The position numbers and the translations under genes were made by a program. From NCBI GenBank assembly GCA_900546745.1, contig URDT01000004.1, positions 1 to 59,560 on the forward strand: DNA of 59,560 nucleotides, in the 5' to 3' direction. Positions 43,082 through 52,008 of the stretch are shown piece after piece. Origin of the DNA: an uncultured Mycoplasmatota bacterium (GTDB lineage: Bacteria > Bacillota_I > Bacilli_A > RF39 > UBA660). The notes below the pieces were generated by a model. It had not been told where the DNA came from. It made no database searches and saw only the letters and a program-made list of their open reading frames with translations. Each line of letters opens with the position of its first letter. The stretch's first letter is position 1.

Positions 43082-43783
43082 TTATAATTTTCTTTTTTTT
43101 ATTTCAGAATATTTTCTTGGATATTTTTTTACATCTCCATTTTTTTGAAATTTACAAATAGAACGAATACTATTTTCCACAGGTAAACTAAATTCACATA
43201 AATCAATAAATGTGGTGTTTAGTTCTTTCAAAGCATTCTTACTATCCTCTAATTCTTCTCTAACATTTCCTTTTAATGCTATGAAATAGCCACCAACTTT
43301 TGTCATAGGAATCGCATATTCCAACAATATACTTAAATTAGCAACGGCCCTAGCAGTTGTAACATCAAAACTATTTCGATGTAATAAAGCATATTCTTCT
43401 GCTCTGGTATGAATAACTTCTATATTTTTTAAATTTAGTGTATTTATTACATTATTTAAAAAATCAACTCTTTTATTTAAGGAATCTAACAATACAACTT
43501 TTAATTGTGGAAAAACTATTTTTAGTACTAAGCCAGGAAACCCTGCCCCCGTACCAATGTCACATAAATTACTTATTTTATTTAAGTCAATACTTTTTAC
43601 TATAGTCAAACTATCATAAAAATGTTTTAGATAAACTTCTTCCTTTTCTACAATTCCCGTTAAATTCATTACTTTATTTTTTTCTACTAGTAATTCATAA
43701 TATCGTTCTAATTGATTTAACTGATTATCATTCAATATAATTCCTATTTTTTTCAATTCTTCTATAAAATCATTAATTGGCAT
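43082..43783 (-). CDS. rsmG: 16S rRNA G527 N7-methyltransferase RsmG (GidB)
   Basis: This 233-residue Rossmann methyltransferase has NLTGIVEKEEVYLKHFYDSL, SAM motif CDIGTGAGFPGLVLKI (about 71-86), VVLLDSLNKRVDFLNNV and TTARAVANLSILLEYAIP. It modifies G527 in 16S rRNA; loss gives streptomycin resistance elsewhere. The start overlaps the end of mnmG by 11 bases, and noc lies 83 bp downstream, the usual gidA-gidB-noc order. Confidence 0.96.
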   Translation of the reverse strand: MPINDFIEELKKIGIILNDNQLNQLERYYELLVEKNKVMNLTGIVEKEEVYLKHFYDSLTIVKSIDLNKISNLCDIGTGAGFPGLVLKIVFPQLKVVLLDSLNKRVDFLNNVINTLNLKNIEVIHTRAEEYALLHRNSFDVTTARAVANLSILLEYAIPMTKVGGYFIALKGNVREELEDSKNALKELNTTFIDLCEFSLPVENSIRSICKFQKNGDVKKYPRKYSEIKKRKL

Positions 43784-45668
43784 TATAATATTCCTTTCTC
43801 AAATAAATCATTAAAATAGAAATATCTGCTGGATTTACTCCACTAATTCTTAAAGCTTGTCCAATAGAAGTAGGATTTACTTCTTTTAATTTTTGACGAG
43901 CTTCACTTGCTAAATTAGATATTTTATCATAATCAATATCTACAGGAATTTTTTTATCTTCTAATTTTAACATTTTTTCTGCTTCTTTTTGTTCTTTAAT
44001 AATATAACCATCATACTTTATATTAATTTCAACCTGTTCTATTACCTCTTGATCATAATTAATTTCTAATAAACCATTTTCTTTTAATAATTCAATTGTA
44101 ATCTCAGGTCTTTTTAAAAAATCATAACAACTAATTCCATCTTTTAGCATAGGTGTATTCAAATTTTCCAATTTACTCATATTTTCTTTAGAAGGAGTTA
44201 TTTTTGTATTCTTAAGGAATTCGGTTAGTTCTAAGATTTGCTTCTTTTTATCTAAAAACTTCTGATATTGACTTTCTGATATTAATCCTACTTGATAACC
44301 ATATTCTCTTAATCTTAAATCAGCATTATCATGTCTTAGCAATAAACGATATTCTGCTCTAGAAGTAAGTAAACGGTAAGGATCACGAATTCCTTTTGTA
44401 ACTAAATCATCAATTAATACTCCAATATAAGCTTCATTTCGTTTTAAAATTAATGGCTCTTTTTTTTCTAACTTTAAAGCAGCATTAATACCAGCAATTA
44501 ATCCTTGACAAGCAGCTTCTTCATATCCACTTGTTCCATTAATTTGACCAGCCGTATATAAGCTTTCCACAATTTTTGTTTCAAGAGTTCTATTTAACTG
44601 TGTTGGGTAAATAGAATCATATTCAATAGCATATGCATACTTTAATATTTTGGCGTGTTCTAATCCTGGTAAACTATGAACCATCAATTCCTGAATATCA
44701 TGTGGCATACTAGTAGAAAAACCTTGTAAGTAAAATGTATTTCCGTAATTAAGATCTTCCTTTATCATACTTTCTGGTTCTAAAAATAATTGATGCTTTT
44801 CTTTGTCAGCAAAACGAACTATTTTATCCTCTATTGACGGACAATATCTTGGCCCGATTCCAGTGATATCGTCCAATCCACCGTACATACTGGCTTTATT
44901 TAAATTATCTTTAATAATTTTATGTGTCTCTGGAGTTGTATATATTAAATGACAAGGTATCTGATTTTCTATTGAATAATTAGGTTTATCATCAAAACTA
45001 AAACTCAATAAAGTATCTGATCCTTTTTCCACTTTTGTCTTCGTAAAATCAATTGTATCTTTATCAATTCTTTGAGGAGTCCCTGTTTTCAATCTTTTAA
45101 TTATAAATCCCAATTTTTTTAGATTATCACTTAAATGATTAGAAGGCTTTTCACCATGAGGTCCCTCTCTTCTTCTAGTATCCCCAACTAAAATATCAGC
45201 TTTCAAATATGTTCCTGTAGTTAAAATTACGGCTTTAGAGTATATTTTTTCCCCATTTTCAAGAATTATCCCCATAATCTTGTTGTTTTCCACAATTAAA
45301 TTTTCTACTAATCCTTCTTTTATTTCTAAATTAGATGTTTTACACAAAGTTTTCCACATTTCTTGTGGATAAATTACTTTATCAGCTTGAGCTCTAAGTG
45401 CTCGAATTGCAGGACCTTTTTTATTATTTAACATTTTCATTTGAATTTGGGCTTTATCAGCATTTTTTCCCATTTCTCCACCTAAAGCATCAATTTCTCT
45501 TACAACAATTCCTTTTGCGGATCCTCCTATAGATGGGTTACAAGGCATATCAGCAATGTTTTTTATATTTCCTGTAATTAATAAAGTTTTATGTCCCATA
45601 CGAGCTGAAGCTAAAGAGGCTTCACAACCGGCATGTCCACCACCTACAACAATAATTTCATAGTTCAT
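43773..45668 (-). CDS. mnmG: tRNA uridine-34 modification enzyme MnmG (GidA)
   Basis: This 631-residue FAD protein has IIVVGGGHAGCEASLASARM (FAD), ADMPCNPSIGGSAKGIVVRE with a conserved Cys, YCPSIEDKIVRFADKEKHQLFL in the middle and RAEYRLLLRHDNADLRL, ending with a helical domain for MnmE binding. With MnmE it makes the carboxymethylaminomethyl group on wobble uridine of tRNAs. The ATG at 45668 follows GGAAGTGA. It is co-transcribed with rsmG. Confidence 0.97.
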   Translation of the reverse strand: MNYEIIVVGGGHAGCEASLASARMGHKTLLITGNIKNIADMPCNPSIGGSAKGIVVREIDALGGEMGKNADKAQIQMKMLNNKKGPAIRALRAQADKVIYPQEMWKTLCKTSNLEIKEGLVENLIVENNKIMGIILENGEKIYSKAVILTTGTYLKADILVGDTRRREGPHGEKPSNHLSDNLKKLGFIIKRLKTGTPQRIDKDTIDFTKTKVEKGSDTLLSFSFDDKPNYSIENQIPCHLIYTTPETHKIIKDNLNKASMYGGLDDITGIGPRYCPSIEDKIVRFADKEKHQLFLEPESMIKEDLNYGNTFYLQGFSTSMPHDIQELMVHSLPGLEHAKILKYAYAIEYDSIYPTQLNRTLETKIVESLYTAGQINGTSGYEEAACQGLIAGINAALKLEKKEPLILKRNEAYIGVLIDDLVTKGIRDPYRLLTSRAEYRLLLRHDNADLRLREYGYQVGLISESQYQKFLDKKKQILELTEFLKNTKITPSKENMSKLENLNTPMLKDGISCYDFLKRPEITIELLKENGLLEINYDQEVIEQVEINIKYDGYIIKEQKEAEKMLKLEDKKIPVDIDYDKISNLASEARQKLKEVNPTSIGQALRISGVNPADISILMIYLRKEYYNAN

Positions 45669-45765
45669 AAATTTCACTTCCTAAACTTCAAATATTATAC
45701 TATTTTTTTACATTTCTAACAAGAATAATTAAAATATTTCAGAATATACTATATTGGAGGTTTTT

Positions 45766-46068
45766 ATGGAAAATAAAATAAATGATGATGTAAACATTTT
45801 GTTTTTAAAAGATATTGGGAAACTGCTAATAAAAGAAGAATTAAAATATTTGGCAATTGAACAGGAAAATTACATAGATTTAAAATCATTACCAATTGTA
45901 CATAACGATTATCTTAGTGTGTTATACGATTACTTAGCTTATGACTATGATCAATTGGACCCTATATATCAAGAAAAATATAAATTCTTTTCAAAACATT
46001 TAATAAAAAAACAAGATGGATTATATTATTATGATACGAAAACTTATACAAAAAAAAATAGGCATTAA
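45766..46068 (+). CDS. Hypothetical 100-residue protein between mnmG and mnmE
   Basis: The start is the ATG at 45766 after TTGGAGG. The protein is soluble, acidic, rich in Tyr, Asp and Lys: KLLIKEELKYLAIEQENYID, then YLSVLYDYLAYDYDQLDPIY, and ending TYTKKNRH. No family is recognised. It is an isolated plus-strand gene, opposite to its neighbours, with its end at the hairpin that also closes mnmE. Confidence 0.6.
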   Translation: MENKINDDVNILFLKDIGKLLIKEELKYLAIEQENYIDLKSLPIVHNDYLSVLYDYLAYDYDQLDPIYQEKYKFFSKHLIKKQDGLYYYDTKTYTKKNRH

Positions 46069-46076
46069 CCTATTTT
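46055..46076 (-). terminator. Terminator of mnmE
   Basis: AAAATAGG and CCTATTTT pair around six bases, followed on the minus strand by a T run. It also overlaps the stop of the convergent small gene. Confidence 0.7.
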
Positions 46077-47422
46077 CCCAAGCAAAAATTCTTAAATATA
46101 TTATCGATTAATTCATCTTCATAAGTATCGCCCGTAATTTCTCCCAGTAGATTCCATATTTCTTTGATATCTATTTCTAGCATATCTATTGGAACATTTT
46201 GAATTATGCTGTTTTGAATATCTTTTATGCCTTTTAAGGCTTTTTTTAATATTGCTATATCCTTAGAATTTGTTAAATAAGTAAAATCTGATGTTTCTAT
46301 TTGTTCTAAATCAAACATTTTTTTTATAGCATTTTTTAAATCTTCTAACCCTGTTTTCTCTAAATTACTCATTTTAATTATAAATGGTGTATTAAATTTC
46401 AAAGAAAGTTTCATTGGTAAATCAATTTTATTAATAACAACAATGTAATTTTTATCTTTTATTTGATCTAATATTTCTAATTCATCTTTGCTTATTTCTT
46501 CATTATTATTTAAAACAAACAATACTAAATCAGCTTGATCCAGCAATTGGATACTTTTTTCCACACCTATTTTTTCTACTATATCATCTGTTTTTCTAAT
46601 TCCAGCAGTATCAATTATATTCAAAGGGATACCATCTATATTTATTGTACCTTCTACAATATCTCGCGTTGTACCAGCTATATCAGTAACAATTGCTTTA
46701 TCTTCTTCTAATAAATTATTTAATAAACTACTTTTTCCTACATTTGGCTTTCCTACAATAACTGTTTTGATACCATTTTGAAGAATCAACCCATTTTTAC
46801 TTTCTTTTATAATTTTCAAAATATCATTTTCCACAATTTCTATTTCAGATTGAATTCTTTGGTTGGTTACCACTTCAATATCTTCATATTCTGGATAATC
46901 TATATTGACGGCAATATTGGATAATAATCTTACTAATTTATCTCTTATATTTCTGATTAATTGAGAAACTTTTCCTTCCATTTTATTAATAGCTATTTTA
47001 CGTTGCTCTTCGGTTTTAGCAGATATTAAATCCATAGTTCCTTCTGCTTCTTGTAAATCAATTCTTCCATTCAGAAAAGCTCTTTTAGAGAATTCTCCTG
47101 GTTCTGCTAAACGACATCCATTTATTAAAAGTAATTCTAATACTTTTTGAGTAGTAGAAATTCCACCGTGACAATTAATTTCTACGACATCTTCACGGGT
47201 AAATGTTTTAGGACTTTTCATTACTGTCACCAATACTTCATCTATAATCTCTTCATGATCTACAATTTTACCGTAATGAATAGTATGTGACTCAACATTC
47301 ATTAAATTATGTCCTTTAAAAATTTTATTAACAATTGAAATTGCTTCTTTTCCGCTTACTCTTATGATAGAAATAGCACCAACACCTAAAGCCGTTGATA
47401 TAGCTGTAATTGTATCATCCAT
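46070..47422 (-). CDS. mnmE: tRNA modification GTPase MnmE (TrmE)
   Basis: This 450-residue protein starts at 47422. The N-terminal folate-binding domain has TAISTALGVGAISIIRVSGK and the G domain has G1 GKPNVGKSSLLNNLL, DTAGIRKTDD and NKID. The C-terminus ends FKNFCLGK with the conserved Cys. It partners MnmG in tRNA wobble modification. It overlaps the HD-domain gene by 8 bases. The frame could start upstream, but the RBS-like AAAGTGATC fits the chosen ATG. Confidence 0.96.
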   Translation of the reverse strand: MDDTITAISTALGVGAISIIRVSGKEAISIVNKIFKGHNLMNVESHTIHYGKIVDHEEIIDEVLVTVMKSPKTFTREDVVEINCHGGISTTQKVLELLLINGCRLAEPGEFSKRAFLNGRIDLQEAEGTMDLISAKTEEQRKIAINKMEGKVSQLIRNIRDKLVRLLSNIAVNIDYPEYEDIEVVTNQRIQSEIEIVENDILKIIKESKNGLILQNGIKTVIVGKPNVGKSSLLNNLLEEDKAIVTDIAGTTRDIVEGTINIDGIPLNIIDTAGIRKTDDIVEKIGVEKSIQLLDQADLVLFVLNNNEEISKDELEILDQIKDKNYIVVINKIDLPMKLSLKFNTPFIIKMSNLEKTGLEDLKNAIKKMFDLEQIETSDFTYLTNSKDIAILKKALKGIKDIQNSIIQNVPIDMLEIDIKEIWNLLGEITGDTYEDELIDNIFKNFCLGK

Positions 47423-47918
47423 TTTGATCACTTTTCTTTCTAATACCAAATAAATCTGTAAAAAAACTAGGATTTTTTAAAGTTTCTAGAGAAACATATT
47501 TGTCTACCAAAGTTATAATCCATCCTTCTAAATATTTTGGTGGAATTATATTTAATGGAAACATATGTCTTAATATGATATTGCTTATCTTATCATTCAT
47601 TAATTCAGAAAAATATTGATAGGAATTTTCCATTGCCTCTCTAGCATGTACAAATCCATGTTTTTTGAAAAATTTTTTTTGTTTATTACTTGGCCATGGA
47701 TTAGGATAAAAATCATGGAGAAGTCCACCTATTGCTGCACTTTTATAATCTAATTTTAACTTTTTTGCAATATCGTAAGATAATTTTGAAACAGCCAAAG
47801 AATGCTCGTAAACACTAATTTTTCCATGATGTGGATAATATTTTCTTTTTTGAAATTCCTCATTTTTTAAAATATCATATATTATTTTATAATATTCACT
47901 TTTCTCCATAACAGTCAT
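47415..47918 (-). CDS. HD-domain hydrolase
   Basis: This 167-residue protein starts at 47918 behind AAGGGGAA. It has SVYEHSLAVSKLSYDIAKKL and IGGLLHDFYPNPWP (HD motif) with later His (ILRHMFPLN) and DKYVS, the pattern of a metal-dependent HD phosphohydrolase. The substrate is unknown. It lies between khpB and mnmE, where several Mollicutes-like Bacilli have an extra gene, and is coupled to mnmE by overlap. Confidence 0.8.
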   Translation of the reverse strand: MTVMEKSEYYKIIYDILKNEEFQKRKYYPHHGKISVYEHSLAVSKLSYDIAKKLKLDYKSAAIGGLLHDFYPNPWPSNKQKKFFKKHGFVHAREAMENSYQYFSELMNDKISNIILRHMFPLNIIPPKYLEGWIITLVDKYVSLETLKNPSFFTDLFGIRKKSDQNG

Positions 47919-47951
47919 AAAATTCCCCTTACTAAAAAATATAATCAATGA

Positions 47952-48566
47952 TTATATTTCTTTATATTTAATTACTACATGTCTGTCTTTTCCTTCTCCA
48001 ATACTTTCTGTTGTCAATGAATCATATTCATCAATAATTTTATGTACCAATCTTCTCTCATATGAGTTCATTGAATCTAATGAAACAGACATTTGTGTAT
48101 CTTCTACATCTTTAGCAATTCCTCTAACTAACTGTTCTATTTTTTTTAATTTTTTTACTTTATAATTTGAAACATCTAAATTTAGTTTAATTAATAAACC
48201 TGTTTGATTTTTTATCATTTGACGAATTAACGTTTGTAAGGCATTCAAATTTTTTCCTTCTTTTCCTATTAGTATAGAGTTATTATTAGATACCAACAAA
48301 ACATTAAAAACTTCCTCAGATTCAATTATTTCAGTTTCTATATTCAAGTTCATATAAATCGCTATATTTTTTATAAAGTCAGCAATAAAATCTATTACAT
48401 CTTGTTTTTTTAATACAGAAACTATATACTTAGGACTTTTAAATAATTTACCTTCAATAAATTCTGATTTTAAGAATAAGTCTTCTTTTGTAAGTTTCAA
48501 TTCCTTTAAGGCATTATCTAATGCATCCTCTTTAGTTTTTGCTTCATATTTTTTAATTTCTAGCAT
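47952..48566 (-). CDS. khpB: RNA-binding protein KhpB (Jag/EloR)
   Basis: This 204-residue protein has an N-terminal Jag domain (KKYEAKTKEDALDNALKELK), a KH domain (about 75-150, with ILIGKEGKNLNALQTLIRQM) and a C-terminal R3H domain (NSYERRLVHKIIDEYDSLTT, GEGKDRHVVI). It regulates cell elongation and sporulation through RNA binding. GAGGTGAC precedes the ATG at 48566, and it overlaps yidC, the usual yidC-jag pair. Confidence 0.95.
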   Translation of the reverse strand: MLEIKKYEAKTKEDALDNALKELKLTKEDLFLKSEFIEGKLFKSPKYIVSVLKKQDVIDFIADFIKNIAIYMNLNIETEIIESEEVFNVLLVSNNNSILIGKEGKNLNALQTLIRQMIKNQTGLLIKLNLDVSNYKVKKLKKIEQLVRGIAKDVEDTQMSVSLDSMNSYERRLVHKIIDEYDSLTTESIGEGKDRHVVIKYKEI

Positions 48567-49509
48567 TTTTGTCACCTCTTTTTACTAATAAATTTTGTAT
48601 AATAGTAAATACATTTGAAGTAATCCAATAAATAGCTATACCAGATGAAATAGTAAATGATGTAATAGCCATCATAAATATCATCACATTAGTCATTGTT
48701 TTCATTTGTTCTTCTTGTTCTTTACTCATAGTAGCAGCACTATTTAATTTAAATGAGAAATAAGTAGCTAAAACAACTAGAACAATTAAAATTAAATAAA
48801 TTGGTTTTCCTTGTTTTAATAGAGCCACAGAAGGACTTGTACCTAATTGGAATCCTATAAAGTTTTCTTCAAAAATTGCTGGGATTCTACTAATTGCTTC
48901 ATAAAAGGCAAAGAATAAAGGTATTTGAATAAAGGTAAATAAACAACCAGACATTGGCTTAATATCATATTCCTTATATATCATCATCATTTCTTGAGAT
49001 TTTTTCATCATACTCTCTTGATCAGTCTTATTCTTGTATTTATTCTCTAATTTTGTTAATTTTGGTTGGGCTTTTTTTAATTTTTCTGATTGTAATGCTG
49101 TTTTACGAGTAAACGGATATACAACTAAACGAATTAATATAGTACATAAAATTAATCCTAAGCCATAATTATTCACAAGATTTCCAATTTGAATAATTAA
49201 CCAAGCTAAAGGTTGAACAAATAATGTTACCCATAAGCCTTGATAACTACTTGATTTAATTGGCATTGTTTTACAAACTGATAAATTATTTAAATCAACT
49301 TTTTTATTTTTAGTGGTTTCATTATAATTCTCATATATTCTTAATGTATCTTGATCTTCTGGTTTACATAATATGTTAAGAGGTAAATTTTGACCAGTAG
49401 AACTATTTTGAATTATTTTCTTATTTTCATCTTTTAGGTATGATGTACAACCTGTTAAATTAAATAGCATTATAACAATAATACTAAGCTTTATTAAATT
49501 CTTTTTCAT
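48553..49509 (-). CDS. yidC: Membrane protein insertase YidC/SpoIIIJ
   Basis: This 318-residue lipoprotein-type insertase has a signal peptide with lipobox LTGC (Cys at about residue 22), then about five membrane helices. YidC signatures are VYPFTRKTALQSEKLKKAQP, CLFTFIQIPLFFAFYEAISR and the last helix FTISSGIAIYWITSNVFTII. The key Arg in the hydrophilic groove is carried by LIRLVVYPF. It inserts membrane proteins and, as SpoIIIJ, supports sporulation. The start overlaps rnpA by 26 bases. Confidence 0.95.
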   Translation of the reverse strand: MKKNLIKLSIIVIMLFNLTGCTSYLKDENKKIIQNSSTGQNLPLNILCKPEDQDTLRIYENYNETTKNKKVDLNNLSVCKTMPIKSSSYQGLWVTLFVQPLAWLIIQIGNLVNNYGLGLILCTILIRLVVYPFTRKTALQSEKLKKAQPKLTKLENKYKNKTDQESMMKKSQEMMMIYKEYDIKPMSGCLFTFIQIPLFFAFYEAISRIPAIFEENFIGFQLGTSPSVALLKQGKPIYLILIVLVVLATYFSFKLNSAATMSKEQEEQMKTMTNVMIFMMAITSFTISSGIAIYWITSNVFTIIQNLLVKRGDKNARN

Positions 49510-49843
49510 TATTTTCTCCTTTAATTATATTTAATTTGTCAAAACAATATAATAAATCTGATTTCATTTCTAAAAATGTAGCATTTAAAATAGTTTTCTT
49601 TACTATTATAATACAATTAAAATTTTTTTGATAGTCTTTGGAATCAATAATATTTCTTATTTGTCGTTTTATTTTATTTCTTCCCACAGCGTTGCATATT
49701 TTCTTACTGACACTGATACCAAAATGATAATTTTCTTGATTTCTTTTCAAAAAGACCATGAAATACTTACTTCTAAATGGTTTTATTGTTTTAATCATTG
49801 AATCAAATTCTTTATTTTCTTTTATTATATTTATTTTTTTCAA
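49484..49843 (-). CDS. rnpA: Ribonuclease P protein component
   Basis: This 119-residue protein probably starts at the TTG at 49843, since GAAGTGAT sits just before it; a GTG at 49852 is an alternative. It has FRSKYFMVFLKRNQ, NYHFGISVSKKICNAVGRNK and the RNR-type motif GRNKIKRQIRNI. It helps the RNase P RNA bind pre-tRNA. rpmH-rnpA-yidC-khpB is the conserved order. Confidence 0.95.
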   Translation of the reverse strand: MKKINIIKENKEFDSMIKTIKPFRSKYFMVFLKRNQENYHFGISVSKKICNAVGRNKIKRQIRNIIDSKDYQKNFNCIIIVKKTILNATFLEMKSDLLYCFDKLNIIKGENNEKEFNKA

Positions 49844-49965
49844 ATTTATCACTTCATTTCTTTTGTATTATACTATATATTCACTATTATTAGCAAATCA
49901 CTTATTTTCGTATAGTTATTATTATTTTGTGTACTATTAACATCATATTGAATTTTGAAATAAAA

Positions 49966-49990
49966 ATAAAAAAAACACAAATAAGTGTTT
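49966..49990 (-). terminator. Hairpin after rpmH
   Basis: AAACAC and GTGTTT around a six-base loop with a following T-run on the minus strand, at the stop codon of rpmH. rnpA lies beyond, so it may be an attenuator. Confidence 0.55.
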
Positions 49991-50111
49991 AATGTGATAA
50001 AACTTTACGACCTTTTCGTCTACGATTATTAATAATGTTAGTTTTCATACGAGCAAAAAAACCTTGTTTTTTACTTCTTTTTCTATTATTAGGTTGATAA
50101 GTTCTTTTCAT
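49989..50111 (-). CDS. rpmH: Ribosomal protein bL34, shortened
   Basis: This 40-residue protein is MKRTYQPNNRKRSKKQGFFA then RMKTNIINNRRRKGRKVLSH. Standard bL34 has 44 residues; the GGR-type loop between RMKT and the second basic helix is missing by about four residues, in frame. Both rRNA-binding helices are present. AAGGAGGT precedes the ATG at 50111. It marks the left edge of the origin. Confidence 0.95.
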   Translation of the reverse strand: MKRTYQPNNRKRSKKQGFFARMKTNIINNRRRKGRKVLSH

Positions 50112-50508
50112 AGCTATACCTCCTTTTTTATATAAATTCGCATTTGCTTTATCAATTATATATATATTTGTTGGATTTGTCAAATATTTTTTCTTTCCAC
50201 AGTTATTTTTAATAAAAAACATTCTCCACATTATAAAACTATTTTATTTTTCTTTATAATATATGAAAAATTTTATTTTTTACACATTTCCACTGAAAAA
50301 AAATTATTGTATTTCACAATGTGCATAATTAATATTAACTTATTCCACAAATTATGTTAATTTCTATTATTTTTATTGTATTTCAATGTTTTTTTTGTGG
50401 AAAAATACTGTTAATAATACTTTTTTTACGATTTTTCCACTTTTTTCTTTGTTTTTCTATAAAAATAATGTAGAATATAGGTGAATATTTGAGCAGGAGG
50501 TGTATCAT
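50112..50508. other. Putative oriC, left part (rpmH-dnaA intergenic)
   Basis: This is a 397-bp, extremely AT-rich divergent region. DnaA-box-like sequences are CTTTCCACA at 50193, TTCTCCACA at 50222, ATTTCCACT at 50286, TATTCCACA at 50341, TGTGGAAAA at 50396 and TTTTCCACT at 50433. All differ by one to three bases from TTATCCACA. Gene order rpmH / dnaA and strand switch support an origin of the Bacillus incA-incB type. The dnaA promoter lies at the right end. Confidence 0.8.
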
Positions 50509-51861
50509 ATGGATAATTCGCAACTTTGGAATTCTTTTTTAGAGCGGATTCAATCTGAATTATCACCTGTAACATATGATACTTGGTTCGCCGACACTAG
50601 AATTGTAAAAATTGAAAACAATATTGTTACTTTGGCAGTTCCTATGCATGTACATAAAAAAATGTTGAGTGAGAATTATAATGAAATGATTGAAGAAATA
50701 TTTACTGAAATTTCTGGTTCTAACTTCAAATTTGATTATTTAACAGAAGATGAAATTACAGAAAATATCACAATCGATACAGAAAATATAGGGGTACCAT
50801 CTATTTCTACATTTGAGACTAATTTAAAACCAAATTACACCTTTGATAACTTTATAGTAGGAGAGAGTAATAAATTTGCGAAATTAACAGCTTTTGCAGT
50901 AGCCGAGAAACCGGGTCAAATGTATAATCCTTTATTTATATATGGAAGTAGTGGGTTAGGAAAAACTCACTTGATGCATGCAATTGGAAATTATGCTATG
51001 AAAAATAGTAAGAGTAGGGTATTATATGTAACAAGTGAAAAATTTATTGATGATTTTGTTGGAATTAGCAAGAAAGCAACAGATGAGCCAAATTTTGATA
51101 AAGTGGCATTATTTAAGAAAAAATATCGTGATATTGATATTTTAATCATCGATGACATTCAATATCTTGGAACAGGTGCTAAAACGCAACAAGAATTTTT
51201 CAACACTTTTAATGAATTATATGATAAAAATAAACAAATTATTATTTCTTCAGATCGTTCTCCAGATGATTTAAAATTACTTGAAGAACGTTTAACCACA
51301 AGATTTAACTGGGGAATTACAATTAACATAGAACCTCCAGATTTTGAACTTCGTTTAAAAATTATTGAAGATAAAGTAAAAGGGCATATGTTATCCAATC
51401 CTTTTCCAAAAGATGTTCAAGAATTTATTGCAAGTAACTGTACAAGTGATATTAGAAAACTAGAAGGAGCAATTACTAGGGTAGTTGCTTATGCAGCTAT
51501 GATGAGTGGAAGTCCTATTACTTTAGATTTAGCAAATGAGGCACTTAAAGGATTTTTTGTAAAAACTGTTGTTTCTAAAAATAAAGTAGAGCAGGTACAA
51601 CAACTTGTAGCAAATCATTATAATATTACAGTAGAAGATATGAAAAGTAAAAGAAGGATGGCAAGTATTGCCTTTCCAAGACAAGTTGCTATGTATATTT
51701 GTAGAACAGAACTAAATGAGTCATTTCCCAAGATTGGAATCGAATTTGGGGGAAAAGATCATACTACAGTAATGCACTCTGTAGATAAAATTAAAAAACA
51801 ACTAAAAAGTAATAAAGAATTACAAATAGAAATAGCTAAAATTATTGAAAAGATTTCTTAA
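50509..51861 (+). CDS. dnaA: Chromosomal replication initiator DnaA
   Basis: This 450-residue protein starts at the ATG at 50509 after AGGAGGTG. Domain I holds NSFLERIQSELSPVTYDTWF, domain III has Walker A YGSSGLGKTHLMHAIGNYA and LIIDDIQYLG, and domain IV contains FGGKDHTTVMHSVDKI (DnaA-box binding) and KSKRRMASIAFPRQVAMYIC. The linker (domain II) is short. It opens the origin. The window places it between the two halves of a bipartite origin. Confidence 0.98.
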   Translation: MDNSQLWNSFLERIQSELSPVTYDTWFADTRIVKIENNIVTLAVPMHVHKKMLSENYNEMIEEIFTEISGSNFKFDYLTEDEITENITIDTENIGVPSISTFETNLKPNYTFDNFIVGESNKFAKLTAFAVAEKPGQMYNPLFIYGSSGLGKTHLMHAIGNYAMKNSKSRVLYVTSEKFIDDFVGISKKATDEPNFDKVALFKKKYRDIDILIIDDIQYLGTGAKTQQEFFNTFNELYDKNKQIIISSDRSPDDLKLLEERLTTRFNWGITINIEPPDFELRLKIIEDKVKGHMLSNPFPKDVQEFIASNCTSDIRKLEGAITRVVAYAAMMSGSPITLDLANEALKGFFVKTVVSKNKVEQVQQLVANHYNITVEDMKSKRRMASIAFPRQVAMYICRTELNESFPKIGIEFGGKDHTTVMHSVDKIKKQLKSNKELQIEIAKIIEKIS

Positions 51862-52008
51862 CAGTGGATAATTACATTTTATTAACACTTTATTAACAAT
51901 TAAAAACGTAAATTATCCCTTATTTTTCAAGGATTTATTTAGTTTTCAACATTTTCCACTTTAATAATAATAATAAAATATAAATAATTATAATTAGGAG
52001 GTATATAT
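51862..52008. other. Putative oriC, right part (dnaA-dnaN intergenic)
   Basis: This is a 147-bp AT-rich spacer with AGTGGATAA (about 51864), TTTTCAACA and TTTTCCACT (about 51940-51960) and a long A/T stretch before dnaN. It corresponds to the unwinding side (incC) of bipartite Firmicute origins. Confidence 0.6.

Noticed and set aside
43773..45668. Mycoplasma-type code with TGA as Trp
   Set aside because: Genes end cleanly at TGA in several ATGA overlaps and Trp is TGG throughout, so code 11 applies.
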